Part shown: piece after piece, positions 1-5,083 of the stretch | Layout of the letters: each line of letters starts with the position of its first letter | Numbering within the stretch: the stretch's first letter is position 1 | Origin: Microcaldota archaeon | GTDB taxonomy: Archaea; Iainarchaeota; Iainarchaeia; JAADDC01 | Direction of reading: 5' to 3' | DNA length: 6,893 nucleotides | NCBI GenBank assembly: GCA_027074515.1 | Contig: JALTCQ010000079.1 | Location: 1 to 6,893 of the forward strand | Program-made: the position numbers and the translations under genes | The notes under the pieces: model-generated | What the model saw: only the letters and a program-made list of their open reading frames with translations | Databases searched by the model: none | Told to the model about the DNA's origin: nothing

Positions 1-117
1 GTCCGTGTTTAATCAGCACTCAAGATCTTCATCATCGCGAAGCTCAGCCCTGCGCAGGTTCATCACGTTATACTCTGCATAGACAACATTTATTAACCAC
101 GGCCCCATCCTTCTTTC
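1..117. other. left-end region without a convincing gene
   Basis: I see no supported gene here. A leftward frame at 13-108 would encode 31 residues starting MGPWLINVV and ending DLEC. It has no recognisable promoter or ribosome binding site, and its start lies between the BoxA and the start codon of the rightward gene at 118. A rightward frame is open from the window edge to the stop at 80-82, but its Ser/Arg-rich translation looks like chance. The right part of the region carries the promoter of the next gene. Confidence 0.4.
89..96 (+). promoter_or_regulatory. BoxA/TATA element of the 118-579 gene
   Basis: TTTATTAA lies 22-29 bases upstream of the ATG at 118, which puts the expected transcription start at or within a few bases of that ATG. 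No Shine-Dalgarno sequence is visible in 97-117, so a leaderless mRNA is inferred. Confidence 0.6.
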
Positions 118-579
118 ATGGTGCTTGAATCACCGTATGCTGTGGCCCGATTTCTGAAGGAGCGGTACGTCATGGCTAGGCGAGCGGAGAGAGACGTATT
201 TTCCAATCCAATAGATGTTTACGACCACAAATTCCCTCAGTTTGCCGAAGAGATCTCTCCACGCGTCCACGATCTTGCGAGCAAGCTTCGAGATCGTTAT
301 CCTAGCGTTCCAGAGGATGACCACGTGCTCATGGCGTACCTTCTTCACGTTCTGGATCGGGGCGAACCGTACACTGCTGCGCCACATCGCAGGCTGATCC
401 CTGCACCTGCTCGCTTCTTTTACAACTATCTTCGGAAGGCGGGTTTTGATCTTGACGCCCTTCTGTCCAATCGCGACTACAAGTACAAGGGGGTACCAGT
501 ATCTGTTCTGCTAGACGGTATTCAACACGATCTGGGCGAGCACGTCCTCAAGAAGCGATTCACCCCTCCGAGACGCTGA
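118..579 (+). CDS. hypothetical protein, 153 aa, soluble
   Basis: I do not recognise this protein. It is a complete frame from ATG 118 to TGA 577-579. The product is rich in charged and aromatic residues and has no signal peptide or membrane segment. The likely fold is mainly helical: an N-terminal basic stretch (residues about 10-26, FLKERY then ARRAER), a helix around residues 40-60, a helix at 68-82 (DDHVLMAYLLHVLDRG), and a C-terminal half with NYLRKAGFDLDALL and a basic tail (KKRFTPPRR). No metal-binding cysteine pairs or catalytic signature can be seen. The ATG is chosen because a BoxA stands 22-29 bases before it, which fits a leaderless start. It ends 32 bases before eL40, which has its own BoxA, so it is probably a separate transcription unit. 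The antisense frame at 130-387 is taken to be a shadow. Basic termini could mean nucleic-acid binding, but that is a guess. Confidence 0.7.
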   Translation: MVLESPYAVARFLKERYVMARRAERDVFSNPIDVYDHKFPQFAEEISPRVHDLASKLRDRYPSVPEDDHVLMAYLLHVLDRGEPYTAAPHRRLIPAPARFFYNYLRKAGFDLDALLSNRDYKYKGVPVSVLLDGIQHDLGEHVLKKRFTPPRR

Positions 580-581
580 GA

Positions 582-589
582 TTTTTAAA
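582..589 (+). promoter_or_regulatory. BoxA/TATA element of the eL40 cluster
   Basis: TTTTTAAA lies 23-30 bases before the ATG at 612. The intervening bases are C/T-rich (CCTTTCGCGCTCCTTCTCCTC) with no Shine-Dalgarno sequence, so eL40 is probably translated from a leaderless mRNA. The element starts three bases after the stop of the previous gene and probably drives the run of genes up to 2418. Confidence 0.65.
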
Positions 590-611
590 CCCTTTCGCGC
601 TCCTTCTCCTC

Positions 612-767
612 ATGGGATTCCCAGAGGCAGAGGCAAGGCTGTTCAACGGCGTGTGGATCTGCATGAACTGCGGTGCTCGCATCCGTAGCTCAAAGGGGAA
701 GCCGGAGAAGTGCAGGAAATGCGGAAGCAAAAGGCTCCGTCTAAAGGCAAAGGAGTCCAGAAAGTAA
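612..767 (+). CDS. rpl40e: 50S ribosomal protein eL40 (L40e)
   Basis: This gene encodes a 51-residue zinc-ribbon protein of the large ribosomal subunit, the archaeal counterpart of the ribosomal part of eukaryotic ubiquitin-L40 fusions (no ubiquitin-like domain here). The sequence shows two CxxC pairs, C17-M-N-C20 and C34-R-K-C37, 13 residues apart. The N-terminal PEAEARLFNGVWICMNCGARIR and the basic tail (SKRLRLKAKESRK) are typical of the family, and about 50 residues is the normal archaeal length. The ATG at 612 follows a BoxA by 23-30 bases, so the mRNA is likely leaderless. It reads to TAA at 765-767. Its last 49 or so bases are also read in another frame as the start of the prenyltransferase gene, so the two are very likely co-transcribed and may be translationally coupled. 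Identification is by motif and length from memory of the family. Confidence 0.93.
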   Translation: MGFPEAEARLFNGVWICMNCGARIRSSKGKPEKCRKCGSKRLRLKAKESRK

Positions 768-1576
768 GGGCTCTTTTCCTACTTCTCCGCCCCGTTAATT
801 TTCTAATGGTTGCTATAGCCGTTTTTCTATTCGCCCTTGGTGCGGGAGGCTCTATTTACTGCGCTACAATTTCGGCTCTCTCCGCTGCTTTCATATCCGG
901 CGCTGCTCAGGCCATTAACGACTACTACGACTACGACGTTGATCTGAAGGAATCCAAGCCCCGTCACGTCCTCGTGAAGTACCGTTTACCCCGGCGTTTT
1001 GCCCTCTACGTTGCAGTGGTCTCGTACGCGGTGGGGCTCGCGCTTGCTGCTCTTCTCACCCTTGCGCACTTTGTCACCGCGGCGCTTGCTATCTTGCTGA
1101 CCTACGTGTACTCCGCTCGCATGCGGGGGCAGAAGTACGTGGGGAATGCTGTTGTTGCTCTTCTCGTTGGGCTTTCCTTCGTTTATGGCGGGCTCTGCGG
1201 TAGAGTCGTGCTATCATACTTCCCCGCATTCCTCGCATTTCTTGCCACCTGGGCTCGCGAGGTCATGAAGGATCTCGAGGACTTGGGCAAGGACGTGGGT
1301 AAGAAGACGACCCTCCCCATCATCGCTGGCAAGCACATGTCTGCGTACTTCGCAGCGTACTTGCTCATCCTTGCGGTATTCTTCTCGGTGTTCCCCGGGC
1401 CCGGGGGTTTCCACCTCTTCGGCAGGTATTACTATCCCGCTGTTGTCGTGGCGGATCTCGTTTTTATTGCCTCCGCGCTATATATTATACGGGGTCACCC
1501 GCGGGAGGCTGAGCTAACGTGCAAGGCAGGTATGATTCTGGCAATAGTGGCGTTCGGCCTGGGTCTTCTTCCCTGA
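719..1576 (+). CDS. UbiA-family prenyltransferase, probable digeranylgeranylglyceryl phosphate synthase
   Basis: This is an integral membrane prenyltransferase of the UbiA superfamily, 285 residues, with about eight or nine hydrophobic segments. Two Asp-rich motifs hold Mg-diphosphate in this family and both are intact: NDYYDYDVD (N67, D68, D71, D75) and KDLEDLGKD (D185, D188, D192, preceded by RE). In archaea the usual member is (S)-2,3-di-O-geranylgeranylglyceryl phosphate synthase (EC 2.5.1.42), which adds the second geranylgeranyl chain to glycerol phosphate during ether-lipid synthesis. That assignment is inferred from the archaeal context and the LLRPVNFLM N-terminus; other UbiA enzymes (quinone or heme prenylation) cannot be excluded. 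The start is uncertain. ATG 719 has GGAG 11 bases upstream, while GTG 710 would add three residues. No other start codon precedes the conserved LLRPVN segment, so the gene must begin inside eL40 (49-58 base overlap). It is followed by, and overlaps, the HTH gene. Confidence 0.88.
   Translation: MRKQKAPSKGKGVQKVRALFLLLRPVNFLMVAIAVFLFALGAGGSIYCATISALSAAFISGAAQAINDYYDYDVDLKESKPRHVLVKYRLPRRFALYVAVVSYAVGLALAALLTLAHFVTAALAILLTYVYSARMRGQKYVGNAVVALLVGLSFVYGGLCGRVVLSYFPAFLAFLATWAREVMKDLEDLGKDVGKKTTLPIIAGKHMSAYFAAYLLILAVFFSVFPGPGGFHLFGRYYYPAVVVADLVFIASALYIIRGHPREAELTCKAGMILAIVAFGLGLLP
1503..1508 (+). promoter_or_regulatory. possible Shine-Dalgarno for the HTH gene
   Basis: GGGAGG, extending as GGAGGCTGA, matches the archaeal consensus GGAGGTGA with one mismatch. 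It lies 10 bases before GTG 1519, inside the end of the prenyltransferase gene. It is the main argument for the 1519 start. The later GTG at 1585 has only weak G-rich bases (GGCG) before it. Confidence 0.4.
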
Positions 1577-2418
1577 TCGGCGCAGTGCTCAGTGCATTCT
1601 CCTCTCGCGGATACAAAATCGCCAACTATTCTGATGTTCGCGGCTGCGTGGACTTCGTTGCTGTAAATGACGACGAAAAATACGTAGTTCGTGTTCTCTC
1701 CAACGTGGATGCCCTCCGCGAGGAGAGCGTGGAGGAGTTCGTCCGCCTCGCTGGACTGTTGGGCGCAACTCCCATCATCGTGGGCGAGCGCACGAAGAGG
1801 GACTCCCTCCAAGACGACGTCATCTACAGACGCTATGGCGTCCCCGTTGTCACCGTGGCAACCCTCGCGAGAATCCTTGATGGCGACGTTCCCACCTCTG
1901 AGGTCTACAACGGACGGATGCTCGTCTACTTCGACCCAGATGCTCTGCGCACGGCAAGACAGTCCAAGGGCCTCTCCCAGAACGACCTTGCACAGCGCAT
2001 TGGCACAACCAAGGACTCCGTGTACCGCTACGAGCACGGGTATCCCGCCCTTGAGCCAGTGGCTCGCCGCATCGTGTCCATCCTTGGCGACGATGTCCTG
2101 GCTCCTGTTCGCCTCTTTGAAAGTGCTGGAAGCAACCAGTCCAAGGGTGTTTTTTCCTTCCGCCGCGCGCCTTGGGACATTTTTGTTGCCGGGGCGAAGC
2201 GCGTGGCATTATCTGCGGCGCGCGGCGTGGTTAGGAGAAAACTGGAGTTGCTCCAAAGGGGCAAAGGGGTTGTTCACGACTACTACGCCATGATCGTGAT
2301 GTCCGGCATTCGTGTGAGCGTCTCCGACCTCCACGTGCCTACGATTTCCGAAGAGGAGCTGCAAGAGTTAAAGAAACCAAAGGACATCGTTCGTCGCGTG
2401 GAGGAAGAGTTTGAGTGA
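1519..2418 (+). CDS. archaeal HTH-type (XRE-like) transcriptional regulator, COG1395-like
   Basis: The central part (residues about 142-190) is an XRE/Cro-type helix-turn-helix: LRTARQSKGLSQNDLAQRIG then TTKDSVYRYEHG. Before it is a domain with VRVLSNVDAL, TPIIVGERT and VIYRRYGVPVVT, which I know from a conserved archaeal family annotated as 'putative HTH-type transcriptional regulatory protein' (COG1395). After it is a basic, helical C-terminal part ending in an acidic tail. The usual length is about 300-325 residues and this one has 299. Targets of the family are not known to me. The start is uncertain: GTG 1519 has a good GGAGG but gives an atypical Gly/Ser-rich N-terminus (about 18 residues). 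GTG 1585, 8 bases after the prenyltransferase stop, would begin MLSAFSSRGYK. Conservation seems to begin around LIGAVLSAF, between the two. It follows eL40 and the prenyltransferase and is probably read from the same promoter. It ends 6 bases from the convergent gene. Confidence 0.82.
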   Translation: MQGRYDSGNSGVRPGSSSLIGAVLSAFSSRGYKIANYSDVRGCVDFVAVNDDEKYVVRVLSNVDALREESVEEFVRLAGLLGATPIIVGERTKRDSLQDDVIYRRYGVPVVTVATLARILDGDVPTSEVYNGRMLVYFDPDALRTARQSKGLSQNDLAQRIGTTKDSVYRYEHGYPALEPVARRIVSILGDDVLAPVRLFESAGSNQSKGVFSFRRAPWDIFVAGAKRVALSAARGVVRRKLELLQRGKGVVHDYYAMIVMSGIRVSVSDLHVPTISEEELQELKKPKDIVRRVEEEFE

Positions 2419-2424
2419 TTGCTG

Positions 2425-3183
2425 CTATTTCTTTGCTGTTATCGCTCCGATGATTTTTGTTGTACCGTTTTCCTCTGTTATTATCTCCTTCTTCGTCCAG
2501 AGAAGCTTCTCTGAGCTTGCTACCTTTATCCACTCGTTGGTCGGCCAGCGGTTGTATCCGAAGTCCTGTGCTTGGATTGTTTCCCCGGTCCACAGCGTTA
2601 CTGGGCTTTGAATGAAGCGCCAGATCCTTGCAACGGAGTAATCTGACAGTGTTTGGCTGGATTGCTTGTACCAGAAGAAGCCGGGTGGGCCCTGAAGCTC
2701 CTTCGCGTGCTTATAGAGCTTTCTGAACTTCATGCCGTCCCCTTCGCTTATGTGGATTTCCTCCTTTGCGGCGCCGCGGTCCCACTCGATCCACAGGTCC
2801 TTATAGAGTGTTCCCGCGTACCAGTTTTCTTTATACCATATTTCTTGAGTGTGGAACTCTCCGTTGATGGAGAATTCCCGCCACACGTGTCCTTTTTTCA
2901 CCCACTCTGTTCCTGTGATTTCTACGTGGGTAGGGATTCCTTTTAGCTCCTTGTTCGCGGAGTATTCTATCTTGAAATCGTGTTTTACCTCGAAGTCCCT
3001 CGCGTGGTCCCAAGTATAGTAGTACGGTATTGCATGACCCCAGTCCCACTCAGGGGATTCCCTTCCGTGGAACTCAGCTCTTAGCTCGTAGGCAATTCGC
3101 GGTCTTGTTCTGATCTCCCCGCTCTCGTGGTATTGCCACCTGTCGGGGAACAGAATGCGCTGTGAGCTGCCGTGGATCTCCAT
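2425..3183 (-). CDS. hypothetical Trp/Tyr-rich protein, 252 aa
   Basis: I do not recognise this protein. It has 252 residues and 16 tryptophans (6.3 percent), plus many Tyr, Phe and His. There is no signal peptide and no membrane segment. Lys and Glu dominate the charged residues, and there is no cysteine. The aromatics recur at short spacings, for example W46/W48, W116/W121, W131/W134 and W213/W218. This suggests a beta-rich fold with repeated aromatic strands. The stretch at 101-137 (WREFSINGEF, EIWYKENWYAG, LYKDLWIEW) resembles the rhythm of MORN_2/YwqK repeats, but the match is weak. A cytosolic ligand- or carbohydrate-binding protein is another possibility. The ATG at 3183 follows a BoxA-like GTTAAAAC by 22-29 bases, so the mRNA is likely leaderless. 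It is divergent from the JAMM gene (41 bases between starts) and convergent with the HTH gene (6 bases between stops). Full-length coding on this strand is supported by the promoter fit and the lack of a better frame opposite. Confidence 0.72.
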   Translation of the reverse strand: MEIHGSSQRILFPDRWQYHESGEIRTRPRIAYELRAEFHGRESPEWDWGHAIPYYYTWDHARDFEVKHDFKIEYSANKELKGIPTHVEITGTEWVKKGHVWREFSINGEFHTQEIWYKENWYAGTLYKDLWIEWDRGAAKEEIHISEGDGMKFRKLYKHAKELQGPPGFFWYKQSSQTLSDYSVARIWRFIQSPVTLWTGETIQAQDFGYNRWPTNEWIKVASSEKLLWTKKEIITEENGTTKIIGAITAKK

Positions 3184-3197
3184 GTACCTATATGCTT

Positions 3198-3212
3198 GTT
3201 TAACGTTTTAAC
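3198..3212. promoter_or_regulatory. shared BoxA region of the divergent Trp-rich and JAMM genes
   Basis: Two near-palindromic AT-rich words stand in tandem: GTTTAAC (3198-3204) and GTTTTAAC (3205-3212). Read leftward, GTTAAAAC is 22-29 bases from ATG 3183. Read rightward, GTTTAACG is 20-27 bases from GTG 3225. One 15-base block can therefore supply the TATA element in both directions within a 41-base intergenic space. Transcription from one side could hinder the other. Position fits are by counting; activity is inferred. Confidence 0.5.
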
Positions 3213-3224
3213 CCAGATGTATGC

Positions 3225-3608
3225 GTGAAGGTCGTTCTATGTGCCCACGTGCTCGAAGGACTCCTCGAGGCTGCACGGCGTAACTACCCCAATGAGTTTT
3301 TCTGCCTGCTCGGCGGTGAAAAGACAGGCGATGCGTATCTCGCTCGGGAGATCGTATACATCCCCTTCCGTTCTGGGCCAACGTACGCGTTCTTTCAGCC
3401 GACTGACATACCCTTTGACAGCAGCATCATTGGATCGGCGCACACGCACCCCGGCCCTGCTCTTCCGTCCTCCGCAGACCTCCACTCCTTTCCCTACGCC
3501 GGCTGGGTTCACGTGATCATATCGTATCCCTACACGGCGGAGAACGTGAGGGCATACGATGCGAAGGGCAACGAAATTCCGTGGGCAGTAACGGAATGCG
3601 GTCAGTGA
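3225..3608 (+). CDS. JAMM/MPN (Mov34/PAD-1, JAB) domain metallopeptidase-like protein
   Basis: This is a single-domain protein of 127 residues with the Zn ligands of the JAMM family: E24 in NEFFCLLGG, H73-T-H75 in GSAHTHPG, and D85 in SSADL. Archaeal and bacterial members remove ubiquitin-like modifiers (SAMP/ThiS-like) or cysteine from sulfur carriers. The substrate here is unknown, and no E1-like or ubiquitin-like gene is in the window. One oddity: the consensus has seven residues between the second His and the Ser of Sx2D, whereas here there are six (PGPALP then S82-S83-A84-D85). Activity is therefore likely but not certain. GTG 3225 is the only start that keeps the N-terminal strand (KVVLCAHVLEGLLEAARRNYPNE) whole, and it lies 20-27 bases after a BoxA-like sequence. 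The upstream ATGs at 3217 and 3221 are in other frames. No signal peptide is seen, so it should act in the cytoplasm. Confidence 0.85.
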   Translation: MKVVLCAHVLEGLLEAARRNYPNEFFCLLGGEKTGDAYLAREIVYIPFRSGPTYAFFQPTDIPFDSSIIGSAHTHPGPALPSSADLHSFPYAGWVHVIISYPYTAENVRAYDAKGNEIPWAVTECGQ

Positions 3609-3623
3609 GCCAATATCTCATCA

Positions 3624-3628
3624 TTTTT
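3624..3628 (+). terminator. possible T-run terminator after the JAMM gene
   Basis: A run of five T lies 16 bases after the JAMM stop, in the 54-base gap before the convergent gene. Archaeal RNA polymerase can stop at short T-runs without a hairpin, so this is a candidate. It is the only T-run of this length in the gap. Confidence 0.25.
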
Positions 3629-3662
3629 CAGGCGATGTCGGCCTCATCATCCCGCTTTCCGA

Positions 3663-4082
3663 TTACTTGAGCATGCAGAGTGCTGTTGCGACGTATCCTA
3701 CATCGCCCATGCCTTCTGGTTCTATCTTCCTCGCTTCCAGCCCGTCTATGTCGAACTTCGTGGCGTCCGGCTCCGTTCCTGCCACCACGATCATGTCCTT
3801 TTCACCCACTTCCTTCGGGTCCAGGGTCTTCTCCGCCTTTCTCGTGATTATGAACACGTGCTCGGGGGACAGTAGCTCCACAGCGTCCTTCAGATCTGGA
3901 ACGACCAGAATCTTTTTCCCCTTCTTCGCCGCTGCCAGGTGGATCTCCGGCACGCCTGTCTGCGCTGCCGTGCCCTGTGGGCGGGAGATCACGAATAGAT
4001 CCACGTTATCGTATGCAAACACGATGCGCGCTATCTCCTGAAGCTTTGCCACCGAATGGACGTCATGGTAGGCCACGATCAT
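3663..4082 (-). CDS. DUF2122/COG4080-like protein, probable SPOUT (alpha/beta-knot) family
   Basis: A 139-residue soluble protein. It resembles a conserved archaeal family listed as DUF2122/COG4080, variously named 'RecB-family nuclease' or 'SpoU rRNA methylase family'. The shared traits I recognise are an N-terminal strand MIVAYHDVHSVAKLQEIARIVFAYD, then LFVISRPQGTAAQTGVPEIHLAA, then VVPDLKDAVELLSPEHVFII. The C-terminal part GDVGYVATALCML is like the cofactor loop of SPOUT RNA methyltransferases. If so it would methylate RNA with S-adenosylmethionine, but activity has not been shown for this family as far as I know. ATG 4082 is chosen over GTG 4094 because a perfect GGAGGTGA (4091-4098) sits 8 bases before the ATG and overlaps that GTG. 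It is 23 bases downstream of the cytosine methyltransferase gene on the same strand and very likely in its operon. Confidence 0.72.
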   Translation of the reverse strand: MIVAYHDVHSVAKLQEIARIVFAYDNVDLFVISRPQGTAAQTGVPEIHLAAAKKGKKILVVPDLKDAVELLSPEHVFIITRKAEKTLDPKEVGEKDMIVVAGTEPDATKFDIDGLEARKIEPEGMGDVGYVATALCMLK

Positions 4083-4090
4083 ACTCTCAT

Positions 4091-4098
4091 TCACCTCC
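4091..4098 (-). promoter_or_regulatory. perfect Shine-Dalgarno for the 3663-4082 gene
   Basis: On the minus strand this reads GGAGGTGA, the full complement expected for the archaeal 16S rRNA tail, with 8 bases to ATG 4082. It decides the start: the in-frame GTG at 4094 lies within the site itself and is unlikely to be used. It sits in the gap after the methyltransferase stop. Confidence 0.75.
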
Positions 4099-4105
4099 GT
4101 TGTTC

Positions 4106-5050
4106 TTATAACTCCCCCAGTTTTTTCTTGACCTCCTCCGCGATCTTGAACGCGAGTTTTGGCGGGACCGCTTCCCCCGCCTGGTTATACTGCTGCTCAA
4201 TGGGGCCGTAAAACACGTGGTCGTCTGGAAAGCTCATGAGTCTTGCGTTTTCTCGTACAGTAAGCAGTCTGTCGGAGAATGGGTGGATGAAACGTGAAGA
4301 GCCCATGACGGTTGGTGCGACCTTGTTCGGATGGAGCCGTATATAGTTCTGGTGCACGCGCTTTGCTCCCTTGAAGTATACGGGTGCCTTCCCCCACCGA
4401 AGCTTGTGCACCACCTTCTCCACGCGTCTCGGCAGTGCCTTGTAATCGTGATTTGGAATGTCGTGCGGCTCTCTTGGATCTGGCAAATCACCAATAGCCT
4501 CCCATACGGTTACTTTCTTTTCCGTTTTTGGTCGTATGCGGGTAGGGGATATGAACACGCGCGTTCTGGTAGAAGGGACTCCGAACCTGCTTGCCTCAAG
4601 AACGTTAAACTTTACCTCGTATCCAACTCGTCCAAACTCGTATCGTAGCGCTTCTTTCAAGTCTCCCTCTATGATCCCAAGCACGTTTTCCATGACGAAC
4701 GTTTCTGGCTGCAAATCTCCTATGAAGCGGATGTAGTGTAGTGTTAGCCTCCCCCGCGGGTCCTTGTAGAGCCGGTTCAGCGGATCCTTTTCCCTCTTGG
4801 CGTTGGCTACCGTGTACGCCTCGCAGGGGGGCCCTCCGATGATGATATCCGGCTTTCCGATCTCTTTCTCCACGTCTGTGGCGTCCAGCGTCTTTATGTC
4901 CTGTTCCCACACCCTCGTTCCCGGAAAGTTCCTTCTGTACGTCTCGGCGGGGTACTTCCACGCCTCCACGGCGCCCACTATGTCGAACCCTGCCTTGCGG
5001 AAGCCAATCCCGAATCCCCCTGCACCTGCAAAGAGGTCGAGCACTCTCAC
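4106..5050 (-). CDS. C5-cytosine DNA methyltransferase (Dcm/HhaI family)
   Basis: This enzyme would transfer a methyl group from S-adenosylmethionine to carbon 5 of cytosine in a specific DNA site. Motifs appear in the usual order in the 314-residue product: I, VLDLFAGAGGFG (residues 3-14); IV, GGPPCEAYT with the nucleophile C76; VI, FVMENVLG (118-125); VIII, VPSTRTRVF (158-166); IX, ENARLMSFPDD (267-277); X, QAGEAVPP (290-297). IV, VIII and X differ from the textbook GGPPCQ, PQxRxR and GNAVPP; I recall GGPPCEA(F/Y)T in an archaeal subgroup. The target-recognition part (about 170-250) is short. The start chosen is GTG 5050, directly before motif I. A BoxA lies 24-31 bases upstream, and a longer frame from 5173 would run through the divergent gene's promoter and coding region. 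No restriction endonuclease gene is adjacent, so it may be an orphan methyltransferase. It leads an operon with the SPOUT-like gene. Confidence 0.9.
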   Translation of the reverse strand: MRVLDLFAGAGGFGIGFRKAGFDIVGAVEAWKYPAETYRRNFPGTRVWEQDIKTLDATDVEKEIGKPDIIIGGPPCEAYTVANAKREKDPLNRLYKDPRGRLTLHYIRFIGDLQPETFVMENVLGIIEGDLKEALRYEFGRVGYEVKFNVLEASRFGVPSTRTRVFISPTRIRPKTEKKVTVWEAIGDLPDPREPHDIPNHDYKALPRRVEKVVHKLRWGKAPVYFKGAKRVHQNYIRLHPNKVAPTVMGSSRFIHPFSDRLLTVRENARLMSFPDDHVFYGPIEQQYNQAGEAVPPKLAFKIAEEVKKKLGEL

Positions 5051-5052
5051 GT

Positions 5053-5061
5053 TTTTTATTA
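5053..5061 (+). promoter_or_regulatory. BoxA of the rightward membrane-protein gene
   Basis: TTTTTATTA lies 23-31 bases before ATG 5084, the right distance for a leaderless transcript starting at that ATG. It begins only three bases after the start codon of the divergent methyltransferase gene. Confidence 0.6.
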
Positions 5062-5073
5062 TGTGGGGGAGTG

Positions 5074-5081
5074 GTTTAATA
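5074..5081 (-). promoter_or_regulatory. BoxA of the leftward methyltransferase gene
   Basis: On the minus strand this reads TATTAAAC, 24-31 bases before GTG 5050. It fits a leaderless transcript starting at that GTG and supports the short form of the methyltransferase. It ends two bases before the ATG of the divergent gene. Confidence 0.55.
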
Positions 5082-5083
5082 GG

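Noticed and set aside
13..108. 31-residue leftward frame (MGPWLINVV ... DLEC)
   Set aside because: No ribosome binding site or BoxA at the right place, overlaps the promoter of the gene at 118, and the peptide matches nothing I know.
710..767. Frameshift or fusion between eL40 and the prenyltransferase
   Set aside because: Both reading frames are intact with full family features and a proper eL40 stop, so overlap is simpler than a broken gene.
1495..2037. 180-aa leftward frame opposite the HTH gene
   Set aside because: It lies across the end of the prenyltransferase and the well-supported HTH gene, with no promoter or family resemblance; an antisense shadow of GC-rich codons.
1691..2293. 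200-aa rightward frame inside the HTH gene
   Set aside because: Ser/Thr/Arg-rich out-of-frame translation, typical of a shadow; the overlapping frame has a clear HTH domain.
3225..3608. JAMM gene as part of a ubiquitin-like or antiviral system
   Set aside because: No E1-like, E2-like, ubiquitin-like or defence effector gene is next to it; the neighbours are an unknown Trp-rich protein and a SPOUT-like gene on the other strand.
5063..5083. GTG start adding MGEWFNR to the small membrane protein
   Set aside because: It lies 2 bases after the BoxA, so it could not be on the mRNA, and ATG 5084 gives a normal signal peptide.
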